From positions 10,741 to 59,208 of the forward strand of contig NZ_QFRW01000086.1 of assembly GCF_003265355.1 (NCBI RefSeq): a stretch of DNA of 48,468 bases, read 5' to 3'. Positions 16,840-23,852 of this stretch are shown here, in pieces (position 1 is the first letter of the stretch; every line of letters starts with the position of its first letter). The translations under genes were made by a program, and so were the position numbers. The stretch comes from Glycomyces dulcitolivorans (GTDB lineage Bacteria; Actinomycetota; Actinomycetes; Mycobacteriales; Micromonosporaceae). A model generated the notes under the pieces. That model made no database searches, was not told the origin of the DNA, and saw only the letters and a program-made list of their open reading frames with translations.

Positions 16840-17043
16840 TCAGGCGATCTGGTAGCGGTGGTCTTCAATGCGGATGGCGATTTCGGCGATCGGGGTGTCG
16901 GTCATCAGCGCGATCGCCTCGCGGGCCATCTCCTCGACCTCGACGAGATCGCGGCCCTGAGTGAACACGCCCGGCACTTCCGGAACCTCCACCGGGAACC
17001 ACTCCCCGTCCTTCGGACCGACCATCGCCGTGTAGACCCGCAA
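16840..17043 (-). CDS. Small HicB-like protein (second antitoxin candidate)
   Basis: The 67-aa protein has the HicB-like half-fold: VYTAMVGPKDGEWFPVEVPEVPGVFTQGRDLVEVEEMAREAIAL in parts, that is two beta-strands, the PEVPGVFTQG turn and a helix ending in AREAI. It lacks a DNA-binding C-terminus, which may be supplied by the HigA-like protein encoded next. The start is TTG 17043, directly abutting the TGA of the previous gene. Alternative: a free-standing HicB_lk family protein of unrelated role. Confidence 0.7.
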   Translation of the reverse strand: MRVYTAMVGPKDGEWFPVEVPEVPGVFTQGRDLVEVEEMAREAIALMTDTPIAEIAIRIEDHRYQIA

Positions 17044-17244
17044 TCAAGCAACCTGAAGGTTGTTGCTTCCGCGGAATTCGAAGGTGATGTCGATGGGGGC
17101 GTCGGCATCAAGACCATCGAGCTCCAGGTAATCCCGGACCACCGCTTCGGCGTCTTCGACGCCTTCCGACTGCGTGACCCCGACGCCCTCGATATGCAGC
17201 TCCCAGCCCTGCGTCCAGGCTTTCGCCGTGACCTTGTAGGTCAT
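17044..17244 (-). CDS. Small HicB-like antitoxin adjacent to HicA
   Basis: The 66-aa protein begins MTYKVTAKAWTQGWELHIEGVGVTQ and has an acidic second half (VEDAEAVVRDYLELDG). Short proteins of this pattern are regularly encoded directly after HicA-like toxins in actinobacteria and are taken as HicB-type antitoxins. ATG 17244 overlaps the HicA stop as ATGA; an earlier in-frame start at 17268 would overlap more and has no better SD. No HTH is visible. Confidence 0.72.
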   Translation of the reverse strand: MTYKVTAKAWTQGWELHIEGVGVTQSEGVEDAEAVVRDYLELDGLDADAPIDITFEFRGSNNLQVA

Positions 17245-17444
17245 CGCAACCATCCCTTCGGAAGACATTCAAGGCGCCTGGCGAGATCAGACACCACGCC
17301 GGGCGAGATCTCGCGGTGCCTCGGCAGGTTCGCCGTGTGAGTGCCGCAAGGGCAGTCCCATTTCTCATGCGGGCCGCGCCCCGAGTCCGGTCTCGGTTTG
17401 CATCCCGCCCATCGGAGCAGCCGCTCGATGTCTCGCCGCTTCAT
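17241..17444 (-). CDS. HicA-type mRNA interferase toxin
   Basis: The 67-aa protein has the dsRBD-like HicA fold pattern: KRRDIERLLRWAGCKPRPDSGRGPHEKW with candidate catalytic His26, then PRHREISPGVVSDLARRL. HicA toxins cut mRNA and are held inactive by HicB. An unusual CPCGTHT insertion with two Cys lies between the strands. Start ATG 17444; TTG 17456 is an alternative. It is first in the four-gene array hicA, HicB-like, HicB-like, HigA-like. The upstream gap (17445-17636) is visibly lower in GC than the rest and holds a TATGTT -10 candidate on the minus strand, consistent with acquisition by transfer. Confidence 0.8.
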   Translation of the reverse strand: MKRRDIERLLRWAGCKPRPDSGRGPHEKWDCPCGTHTANLPRHREISPGVVSDLARRLECLPKGWLR

Positions 17445-17636
17445 GCTCTTGGTCAAGGCAACTCTACCTCTGACCAGCGCTTTGCGACATCGCTGAACAT
17501 ATCCGACCACCATTCGTTAGCCACTGCTGAATCTTGTTCACCAGTGGTAACTGAGGCAGCCTCGATTTGGACACGGGCCGCGCCCGAGAATCCGTTCGAT
17601 TGTCGTGTTTCTTACATTCCACCCGAGGCACGGCGC

Positions 17637-18023
17637 CTACTCGGGGAGCTTGGCGGTGAGGTCGACTTCGACTAGCTGGTGTTGGTAGCCGAGGGCGGTT
17701 ACGCCGGTTACCGTGCTGGCGGCTTTGAAGGCGGGGCCGAGTTTTGGGTGGTCGTGGAGGCGGTGCCAGGCGGCGCCTACCGTGGCGCTTTCGTTGCTCA
17801 CCACGTAGACGATGGAGCGGACCACATCTTCGGGTTCGGCACCGGCGGCGGCCAGGGCCGCGAGGCAGTTCGCTGCCACCTGGTCGATCTGGGCGTCGAG
17901 GTCGCCGATGCCGACGACCTGTTCGTCGGCGTCGACCGGGCACTGGCCGGCCAGGAAGGCGAGGCGTCCGGCTTCGACGATCGTCACGTGGTCGTAGCCG
18001 CCGGTCGGGTGGAGTTCGGTCAT
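17637..18023 (-). CDS. RidA-family (YjgF/UK114) protein
   Basis: The 128-aa protein of the Rid superfamily shows LAFLAGQCPVDADEQVVGIGDLDAQIDQVAANCLAALAAAGA in parts and ends in a conserved VEVDLTAKL strand. Archetypal RidA deaminates reactive enamines using an Arg in a PARSxV motif; here the aligned stretch reads KAASTVTGV without that Arg, so it belongs to a non-archetypal Rid subgroup and may not be an imine deaminase. The start ATG 18023 is preceded by TAGCCT and 6 nt, a leaderless layout. It stands upstream of the TA array, but the 192-nt gap makes co-transcription unlikely. Confidence 0.87.
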   Translation of the reverse strand: MTELHPTGGYDHVTIVEAGRLAFLAGQCPVDADEQVVGIGDLDAQIDQVAANCLAALAAAGAEPEDVVRSIVYVVSNESATVGAAWHRLHDHPKLGPAFKAASTVTGVTALGYQHQLVEVDLTAKLPE

Positions 18024-18029
18024 GGGCCG

Positions 18030-18035
18030 AGGCTA
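18030..18035 (-). promoter_or_regulatory. -10 element for a leaderless RidA-family transcript
   Basis: Minus strand TAGCCT followed by 6 nt (CGGCCC) and ATG; no SD sequence present. Confidence 0.6.
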
Positions 18036-18061
18036 AGGCGGGGCCCTGAGGCGCGCAAGCG

Positions 18062-18574
18062 CTATTCGGGGTGGGCGAGTTTGTGGCGGAGGTTGGCGTC
18101 CTTGTCTGCGACCATGCGTTCGAGGCCGGCCTGGTAGGCGGTCATCTTGTCGCGGAGGGCGGCGTCGGTGGCGCCGAGGATGCGGACGGCGAGGAGGCCG
18201 GCGTTCTTGGCTCCGGCGATCGAGACGGTGGCGACGGGGATGCCGGCGGGCATCTGGACGATCGAGAGGAGGGAGTCCATGCCGTCGAGGTGCTTGAGGG
18301 GCACCGGGACGCCGATGACCGGGAGGGGCGTCGCCGAGGCGACCATGCCGGGGAGGTGGGCGGCGCCGCCGGCTCCGGCGATGACGACCTGGAGGCCGCG
18401 GGAGGCGGCGGTGGCGGCGTAGTCGAGCATCGCGTGCGGGATGCGGTGCGCCGAGATCACGCGGACCTCGTAGGGGACGCCGAACTCGTCGAGGGCCGCG
18501 GTCGCGGGTTCCATGGTGGGCCAGTCGGAGTCCGACCCCATGATGACGCCGACGCGGGGCTGCTGCTCGGTCAT
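18062..18574 (-). CDS. purE: N5-carboxyaminoimidazole ribonucleotide mutase PurE
   Basis: The 170-aa class I PurE converts N5-CAIR to CAIR in purine synthesis. Motifs: [13 protein letters not shown] near the N-terminus (substrate phosphate binding), [10 protein letters not shown] with the catalytic His, and [13 protein letters not shown]. The start ATG 18574 overlaps the purK stop by one base (TAATG), with GGAAGG upstream, so it is coupled to purK. The longer open frame upstream is antisense-like and not used. Confidence 0.96.
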   Translation of the reverse strand: MTEQQPRVGVIMGSDSDWPTMEPATAALDEFGVPYEVRVISAHRIPHAMLDYAATAASRGLQVVIAGAGGAAHLPGMVASATPLPVIGVPVPLKHLDGMDSLLSIVQMPAGIPVATVSIAGAKNAGLLAVRILGATDAALRDKMTAYQAGLERMVADKDANLRHKLAHPE

Positions 18575-19707
18575 TACTCGCCTTCCTGGAGCCACTTGGC
18601 GGCCCGCAGGGCGCGGTGCCGCAGCCGGTCGGGGTCGTCGCCGCGGACGGTGACGTGCCCGATCTTGCGGCCCGGTCGGACCGCCTTGCCGTAGAGGTGG
18701 ACGTGCGCGCCGGGGTCCTCGGCGAGGAGGTGCTGGAGCCGCTCGTCCAAGCGGGGCCCGCCGGGGGCGCCGCCGAGGACGTTGGCCATCACCGTGAACG
18801 GCGCCGCGGTCGCGGTCGAGCCGAGCGGGTAGTCGAGGACCGCCCGCAGGTGCTGCTCGAACTGGCTGGTCTCGGCGCCTTCGATCGTCCAGTGGCCGGA
18901 GTTGTGGGCGCGCATCGCGAGTTCGTTCACGAAGAGGCCGTGGGAGGTCTGGAAGAGTTCTACCGCCAGCATGCCGCACACCCCGAGTTCGGCGGCCACG
19001 GTCTCCGCGATTTCCCTCGCCTGCTCGGCCGTCTCCTCGTTCAGGTGCGGCGCCGGGGCGATCACCTCGGTGCAGATGCCGCCGGTCTGGACGGTCTCGA
19101 CGACCGGGTAGACCGCGGTCTCGCCGCGCGGGGAGCGGGCGATCTGGACGGCGAGTTCGCGCTGGAGGGCCATGCGCTCCTCGGCGATGAGGCGGATGCC
19201 GGAGGCGAGGACGGCTTCGGCGTCGGCGGGGGTGTCGATCATCCACACGCCCTTGCCGTCGTAGCCGCCGGTCGCGGCCTTGAGGACGCAGGGGAGGCCG
19301 AAGGCCTCGACGTCGGAGATGGAGTCGACCGGCGCCCAGCGCGGCTGCGGGAGGCCGAGCTGGGTGAGGCGGGTGCGCATCGCGTGCTTGTCCTGGGCGT
19401 ACAGGAGGGCCTCGGGGCGGGGCTGGACGTCGACGCCTTCGGCGACCAGCGCGCGCAGGGCGTCTTGCGGGACGTGCTCGTGGTCGAAGGTGACCACGGT
19501 GCAGCCCTTGGCGAAGCCGCGGAGGTCCTCGACGTCGCGGTAGTCGCCGAGCACGGTCGCGGTGGCGACGACGGCGGCGCTCTCGGCCGGGTCGCCGGCG
19601 AGCACCTTGAGGCTCTGGCCGAGGGCGATGGCGGCTTGATGGGTCATGCGGGCCAGCTGGCCGGCGCCGATCATGCCCACGGTCGGGAGTTGGGTCGCGG
19701 CATCCAC
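18574..19707 (-). CDS. purK: N5-carboxyaminoimidazole ribonucleotide synthase PurK
   Basis: The 377-aa ATP-grasp enzyme makes N5-CAIR from AIR, bicarbonate and ATP. Seen: [12 protein letters not shown] at the N-terminus, TFDHEHVP, the ATP-grasp segment [18 protein letters not shown], and the metal-binding [16 protein letters not shown] region (usual consensus NExxPRxHNSGH, here AMRAHNSGH). The start is GTG 19707 with TAGGCT plus 6 nt upstream, another leaderless layout. It forms an operon with purE. Confidence 0.95.
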   Translation of the reverse strand: MDAATQLPTVGMIGAGQLARMTHQAAIALGQSLKVLAGDPAESAAVVATATVLGDYRDVEDLRGFAKGCTVVTFDHEHVPQDALRALVAEGVDVQPRPEALLYAQDKHAMRTRLTQLGLPQPRWAPVDSISDVEAFGLPCVLKAATGGYDGKGVWMIDTPADAEAVLASGIRLIAEERMALQRELAVQIARSPRGETAVYPVVETVQTGGICTEVIAPAPHLNEETAEQAREIAETVAAELGVCGMLAVELFQTSHGLFVNELAMRAHNSGHWTIEGAETSQFEQHLRAVLDYPLGSTATAAPFTVMANVLGGAPGGPRLDERLQHLLAEDPGAHVHLYGKAVRPGRKIGHVTVRGDDPDRLRHRALRAAKWLQEGE

Positions 19708-19713
19708 GGCGAG

Positions 19714-19719
19714 AGCCTA
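19714..19719 (-). promoter_or_regulatory. -10 element for a leaderless purK transcript
   Basis: Minus strand TAGGCT, then CTCGCC, then GTG 19707. It is identical in form to the promoter at 598-603. Confidence 0.65.
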
Positions 19720-19772
19720 ACCCGTACCCAAAACCGAGGGTTGCAGGTTCGAAACCGGCGTGACCTGCATCG

Positions 19773-20027
19773 TCAGCCGGTCATAGGATGTTCTGCGACT
19801 TCCAGGAGTTGGTCGGGGGCGACGCCGAGGACGCCGCAGAGGGCCATGATGGTGAAGAACGCCGGTGTGGCGATGCGGCCGGTCTCGATCTTGCGCAGCG
19901 TCTCCGGGGAGATGCCGGCTTCGGCGGCGACGTCCAGGAGGCTGCGGGGGCCGCGGGCCGTGCGCAGCGCCCGGCCGAGCGCGCGACCTCGGTCGTGCTC
20001 GTCGGGCCTCAGCGGCGGTCGGATCAT
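19773..20027 (-). CDS. Small XRE-family transcriptional regulator
   Basis: The 84-aa protein consists almost only of an HTH of the Cro/C1 type: [55 protein letters not shown]. The start ATG 20027 is set by a TATAAT -10 exactly 6 nt upstream (leaderless); the longer open frame overlaps map and is not coding. The promoter is covered by three 14-bp repeats containing TACCGG, so autorepression and control of the divergent map gene are likely. Confidence 0.82.
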   Translation of the reverse strand: MIRPPLRPDEHDRGRALGRALRTARGPRSLLDVAAEAGISPETLRKIETGRIATPAFFTIMALCGVLGVAPDQLLEVAEHPMTG

Positions 20028-20068
20028 ACCGGTATTATAGTACCGGTATACAAATACCGGATCTGATG
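20027..20068. promoter_or_regulatory. Three 14-bp operator repeats in the XRE/map divergent promoter
   Basis: TACCGGTAT starts at 20027 and again at 20041, and TACCGGATC starts at 20055: three tandem units with a period of exactly 14 bp. The first two contain the palindrome TACCGGTA. The perfect TATAAT -10 of the XRE gene (minus strand, 20034-20039) lies between units one and two, and a TATACA that could serve map lies in unit two. Confidence 0.65.
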
Positions 20069-20079
20069 AGAGGCCGTCC

Positions 20080-20856
20080 ATGATCGAGCTGTACTCCCCC
20101 GCCGAGATCGAGGCCATGCGCCCCGCGGGCCGCTTCGTGGCCGCGACCCTCTCCGAGCTCGAACGCACCGCCGAGGTCGGCATGAACCTGCTGGACCTCG
20201 ACGACCTGGTCGCCCGCCGCATCAAGGAGGCCGGGGCGGTCTCCTGCTACGTCGACTACCACCCGTCCTTCGGCGCCAGCCCCTTCGGGAAGGTCCTGTG
20301 CACCTCCGTCAACGACGCGGTCCTGCACGGCCTCCCCTACGACTACAAGCTCAAGGACGGCGACCTGATCAGCTTCGACTTCGCGGCCGAGGTCGACGGC
20401 TGGGTCGCCGACTCGGCGCTGTCGGTCGTCGTCGGGAAGCCGAAGGAGGAGGACCTGCGCCTCATCGACACCACCACGCGCGCACTGGAGGCGGGGATCG
20501 GGGCGGCGCTGGCGGGGAACAAGATCGGCGACATCGGGCACGCGATCGCGACGGTCGCGCGCGGCGACGGCCTCGGCGTGAACACCCAGTTCGGCGGGCA
20601 CGGCGTGGGCCGCACGATGCACGGCGACCCGCACGTCCCCAACGACGGTCGTCCGGGCCGGGGCATGAAACTGCGGCCGGGCCTGGTCATCGCGATCGAG
20701 CCGTGGTTCCTCCAGACGACCGACGAGATCGTCTACGACCCCGACGGGTGGACACTGCGCAGCGCAGACGGCTCCCGCGGCGCGCACATGGAGCACACGG
20801 TGGCGATCACCGAGGACGGACCGGTCATCCTGACCGACAGAGGAACAGCATCCTGA
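20080..20856 (+). CDS. map: Methionine aminopeptidase, type I
   Basis: The 258-aa enzyme removes the initiator methionine from nascent proteins. Metal-binding and catalytic residues are seen as DAVLHGLP (His), FAAEVDGWVADSAL (two Asp), GGHGVGRTMHGDPHVPN (His), AIEPW (Glu) and MEHTVAIT (Glu). It has no N-terminal zinc-finger extension. ATG 20080 has GAGAGG upstream. Unusually for this housekeeping enzyme, it shares a repeat-covered divergent promoter with a small XRE regulator, which suggests a dedicated regulated paralogue; a second map near the ribosomal protein operon would be expected elsewhere. Confidence 0.93.
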   Translation: MIELYSPAEIEAMRPAGRFVAATLSELERTAEVGMNLLDLDDLVARRIKEAGAVSCYVDYHPSFGASPFGKVLCTSVNDAVLHGLPYDYKLKDGDLISFDFAAEVDGWVADSALSVVVGKPKEEDLRLIDTTTRALEAGIGAALAGNKIGDIGHAIATVARGDGLGVNTQFGGHGVGRTMHGDPHVPNDGRPGRGMKLRPGLVIAIEPWFLQTTDEIVYDPDGWTLRSADGSRGAHMEHTVAITEDGPVILTDRGTAS

Positions 20857-20888
20857 CCGCCAGGAACTAGGCCGGGGACTGGAAGGAT

Positions 20889-21527
20889 TCAGGACGCGGG
20901 GCGCTCGGCCTCGGCGCGCTTGAGGCGCTCCATGCGGTCGACCATGCGCTCGGAGACGACCTCCTCGGCGGTGACGGCGTACCCGTAGTGGTCGCGCCAG
21001 TCGCCGTCGATGTACAGGTAGCGCTTGTGGAGCCCCTCGCGGCGCAGGCCGAGCTTCTCGGCGACGCGGTTCGAGGGGCCGTTCTCGGGGCGGATGTTGA
21101 CCTCGATGCGGTGCAGGCGGCCGACGGTGAGGGCGTGGTCGACGACGAGCGCGAGGGCGGTCGCGGTGATGTTCCTGCCGGCGTGGCCGCGGTCGATCCA
21201 GTAGCCGGCGTAGGCGGAGCCGAAGGCGCGGCGCACGATGTTGCCGACGGTGAGCCCGCCGACGAGCCTGCCCTCCCAGCAGACCGCGAGGGGCCAGCTG
21301 GTGCCGTCCTTGACGGAGCGCTTGAGGCCGCGCAGCATGGCGCGGAACGCGGCGGGCGAGTGGGCCTCGTGCCAGGTGGTGCCGGTGCCGGGCTCCCATG
21401 GGGCGAGCCAGGCTTCGTTGGCGCGCCGCAGTTCGGACCAGCGGCTCGCGTCGGAGCGACGGAAGGGTCGGACACTGACCTCAGCGTGGTTGAGGTGCAC
21501 CGGCCATCCGGGGTTGGAAAGGGTCAT
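20889..21527 (-). CDS. GNAT N-acetyltransferase, RimJ/RimL-like
   Basis: The 212-aa acetyltransferase has the GNAT fold: N-terminal VSVRPFRRSDASRWSELR, central LVGGLTVGNIVRR, the AGYWIDRGHAGRNITATAL acetyl-CoA loop region, and RIEVNIRPENGPSNRVAEKLGLRREG. The RimJ group acetylates ribosomal-protein N-termini, but many relatives have other targets. It is last in the galU, glp/moeA, rimJ minus-strand unit, the same order as in mycobacteria (Rv0993-0995, from memory). The ATG start has no clear SD. It converges on map with a 32-nt gap. Confidence 0.87.
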   Translation of the reverse strand: MTLSNPGWPVHLNHAEVSVRPFRRSDASRWSELRRANEAWLAPWEPGTGTTWHEAHSPAAFRAMLRGLKRSVKDGTSWPLAVCWEGRLVGGLTVGNIVRRAFGSAYAGYWIDRGHAGRNITATALALVVDHALTVGRLHRIEVNIRPENGPSNRVAEKLGLRREGLHKRYLYIDGDWRDHYGYAVTAEEVVSERMVDRMERLKRAEAERPAS

Positions 21528-21587
21528 CGGTCTCGGTCCAACTGCGGTAGTGGGACGGTCATCGGGGGCCGTCCGTCCATATTTCGT

Positions 21588-22823
21588 TCATCGGTTCCTG
21601 TCGAGCAGGAGCACGTCCACCGTGGACCCGGCGGGCACCCGGGTCGCGTTCTCGCCGATCGTCATCAGGCCGGTGGCCTCGGCGAGTCCGGAGAGCGTGT
21701 AGGAGGTCGAGCCGAGTGGGGCGACGGTGTAGCCGCCGCCGCGGCGCTCGGCGACGCGGACGGGGCGGAATTCCCTGAGTCCGCTCGGTGAGGATACGGG
21801 CTCGGTCAGGTTGGCGCGCACGCTGGGCCGGAAAACGGGCTCGGCGCCGGCGAGCCGCTGGATGAGCGGCCGGGCGACCACCTCGAACGCGATCGTGGCG
21901 GCGACCGGGTCGCCGGGCAGGCACACAACCGGGACCTCCTCGGGGCCGATCGTGCCGAACCCCATGGTCTCGCACAGGTACACGGCGATCGGCGAGAAGT
22001 CGACCGCGCCGTCGCGGGAGAAGGTGCGCCGCACCATGTCGCCGGGGCCGGTGCCGGTGCCGCCGGTGGTGATGACGAGGTCGGCGCGCAGGATCTGGTC
22101 GTCGAGGACGGACCGGAGCGCGTCCGGCTCGTCGTCGCAGATGCCGACCCGGTACGCGTGGGCGCCGGCTTCGGAGGCGGCCGCGGTGACGAGGTGGGAG
22201 TTGACGTCGATGAGCTGGCCGGGCTGGGAGGGGCGGCCGGTGTCGACGAGTTCGTCGCCGGTGGCGATGACGACGACGCGCGGCGTCGGGCGCACCACGA
22301 CGTCGGCGATGCCGGCGGCGGCGAGGAGGCCGACGAGCTGGGGCGTGACGCGGCGGCCCTCGTGGGCGAGGATCTCGCCCGCGGTCCGCTCGGAGCCCAT
22401 GCGGCGCACGCCGTGTCCGCGGCGCGGCACCTGGCGGACGTCGACGGTGGCCATGCCCTCGTCGGTCCACGCGAGCGGCACCACGATGTCGGCGCCGACC
22501 GGGAGCGCGGCCCCGGCGGCGACCGAGAAGCACGTGCCGGTGACGAGGCGGACCGGCCGCCACGACGAGGCGGCGAGGTCGCCGAGGACCTTCAGGCCCA
22601 CGCCCCGTTCGGGGCTCGCGCCGGCGATGTCGTCGGCGTTGCAGGCGTAGCCGTCGATGGCGGCGTAGTCGAAGGCGGGCAGCGGCCCGGGGTTGACCGC
22701 GTTCTCGGCGAGGACCGAACCCGTCGACTGCGTCATGTCGATGTCGACCGGGGGCAGGGGTCGGACGAGCGCCAGCGCCTTCGACAGGAAGTCGGCCAGT
22801 GGCGTCGCGTCGCCGGTCCCCAT
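21588..22823 (-). CDS. MoeA/gephyrin-like protein (probable Glp)
   Basis: The 411-aa protein has MoeA architecture: LPAFDYAAIDGYA, VTGTCFSVAAGAALPVGADIVV, the MogA-like domain with VVVIATGDEL, TTGGTGTGPGDMVR and VVCLPGDPVAA, and a C-terminal domain. Several active-site motifs deviate from molybdotransferases (SGGVSxGxxD and GLPGNPVS are altered). It sits between galU and rimJ with no other cofactor gene. In Corynebacteriales the paralogue in exactly this context (Glp) has been reported as an FtsZ-binding division factor with a membrane receptor. I therefore favour a Glp-type role over molybdenum insertion, although MoeA activity cannot be excluded. ATG 22823 has GAGGAG upstream. Confidence 0.8.
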   Translation of the reverse strand: MGTGDATPLADFLSKALALVRPLPPVDIDMTQSTGSVLAENAVNPGPLPAFDYAAIDGYACNADDIAGASPERGVGLKVLGDLAASSWRPVRLVTGTCFSVAAGAALPVGADIVVPLAWTDEGMATVDVRQVPRRGHGVRRMGSERTAGEILAHEGRRVTPQLVGLLAAAGIADVVVRPTPRVVVIATGDELVDTGRPSQPGQLIDVNSHLVTAAASEAGAHAYRVGICDDEPDALRSVLDDQILRADLVITTGGTGTGPGDMVRRTFSRDGAVDFSPIAVYLCETMGFGTIGPEEVPVVCLPGDPVAATIAFEVVARPLIQRLAGAEPVFRPSVRANLTEPVSSPSGLREFRPVRVAERRGGGYTVAPLGSTSYTLSGLAEATGLMTIGENATRVPAGSTVDVLLLDRNR

Positions 22824-22880
22824 CGCTCCTCATCCCCCCGTCGGTCAGTTCCTCACCTGCGCCGCCTGGCGGCGGTGCAG

Positions 22881-23771
22881 TCAGTCCAGTGTCGCACTGA
22901 ATTCGCGCAGCCAGGCGTTGAAGCCGGGCAAGTCGTCGCGCTGGGTCGCGAGCTCGACGAGGGTCTGGAGGTACTCGACGGGCTGGCCGGTGTCGTAGCG
23001 GCGGCCGCGGAGGATGACGGCGTGGACGGGGGTTCCGTTGGCGCGCATGGCGTCCATGGCGTCGGTGAGTTGGATTTCGCCGCCGTTGCCGGGCTTGGTC
23101 TTCTCCAGGACGGGGAAGATCGCGCCGGGGAGGACATATCGTCCGATGAGGATCAGATTGGACGGCGCGTCTTCGCGGGCGGGCTTCTCGACGAGGCCGG
23201 TGACGGCGACGACGTCGGGCGTGTCGGTGGTCTCGACGGAGGCGACGCCGTAGCGGGAGACCTCTTCTTCGGGGACTTCGAGGAGGGCGAGGACGATGCC
23301 GCCGGTCTCGGCCTGGAGGTCGATCATGCGCGGGAGGAGCTTGTCGTCGACCTCGTAGAACTCGTCGCCGAGGAGGACGGCGAAGGGCTCGTCGCCGACG
23401 TGGGCGGCGGCGCGGCCGACGGCGTGGCCGAGGCCCTTGGGGCGGCCCTGGCGGATGGTGTGGATCTCGGCGATGCGCTCGGGGGCCTTGATGAGGTCGA
23501 TGAGGGCGTCCTTGCCCTTCTCGGCGAGGGCGTCTTCGAGGTCGGGGCGGGTGTCGAAGTAGTCGACGATGGGGCCCTTGCCGCGAGCGGTGATGAGGGT
23601 GACGTCGTCGAGCCCGGCGGCGGCGGCCTCCTCCACGATGTACTGGAGGACCGGCTTGTCGACGATGGGGAGGAGCTCCTTGGGGACGGCCTTCGTGACC
23701 GGCAGGAAGCGGGTGGCGTTACCGGCCACGGGAATGACTGCTTTCGTGGCGCGGGGCGCGGTTTCAGACAT
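22881..23771 (-). CDS. galU: UTP-glucose-1-phosphate uridylyltransferase
   Basis: The 296-aa nucleotidyltransferase makes UDP-glucose for cell-wall and capsule sugars. Seen: the N-terminal AVIPVAGNATRFLPVTKAVPKELLP, RGKGPIVDYFD, GRPKGLGHAVGRA, LLGDEFYE (usual GDD), and VTGLVEKP with TKPGNGGEIQLTDA. The nucleotide loop reads AGNATRF instead of AGLGTRF, a notable change. The ATG start is preceded by TACCCT and 6 nt (leaderless). It is first gene of the galU, glp, rimJ unit. Confidence 0.93.
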   Translation of the reverse strand: MSETAPRATKAVIPVAGNATRFLPVTKAVPKELLPIVDKPVLQYIVEEAAAAGLDDVTLITARGKGPIVDYFDTRPDLEDALAEKGKDALIDLIKAPERIAEIHTIRQGRPKGLGHAVGRAAAHVGDEPFAVLLGDEFYEVDDKLLPRMIDLQAETGGIVLALLEVPEEEVSRYGVASVETTDTPDVVAVTGLVEKPAREDAPSNLILIGRYVLPGAIFPVLEKTKPGNGGEIQLTDAMDAMRANGTPVHAVILRGRRYDTGQPVEYLQTLVELATQRDDLPGFNAWLREFSATLD

Positions 23772-23777
23772 ACGGCG

Positions 23778-23783
23778 AGGGTA
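23778..23783 (-). promoter_or_regulatory. -10 element for a leaderless galU transcript
   Basis: Minus strand TACCCT, then CGCCGT, then ATG 23771. A separate perfect 10-bp palindrome TGAACGTTCA (23831-23840) lies about 50 nt further upstream and could be an operator. Confidence 0.55.
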
Positions 23784-23852
23784 TCGTGGGCACGCAGCGT
23801 CAGGTCTCGGCCACCCTGGAGAACAGAACGTGAACGTTCAAGTTCCCTAAAC

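Noticed and set aside
16840-17043. HigB toxin for the HigA-like gene
   Set aside because: At 67 aa with the HicB-like PEVPGVFTQG pattern it lacks the RelE-type fold and basic residues of HigB.
17316-17675. 119-codon plus-strand open frame opposite hicA and into the adjacent gap
   Set aside because: No RBS, mixed codon use and overlap with the hicA gene; no recognisable domain.
19740-19775. GGTTCGAAACC resembling a tRNA T-loop
   Set aside because: The sequence pairs only as a 4-bp stem on itself; no acceptor stem, D-arm or anticodon arm can be drawn around it.
20046-20051. GTATAC as a sixth site of the GntR regulon
   Set aside because: It is part of the 14-bp TACCGGTAT repeat series and far from the island; the match is more simply explained by that repeat.
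21588-22823. Firm annotation as molybdopterin molybdotransferase MoeA
   Set aside because: Active-site motifs deviate and the gene context points to Glp; I kept a neutral MoeA-like call.
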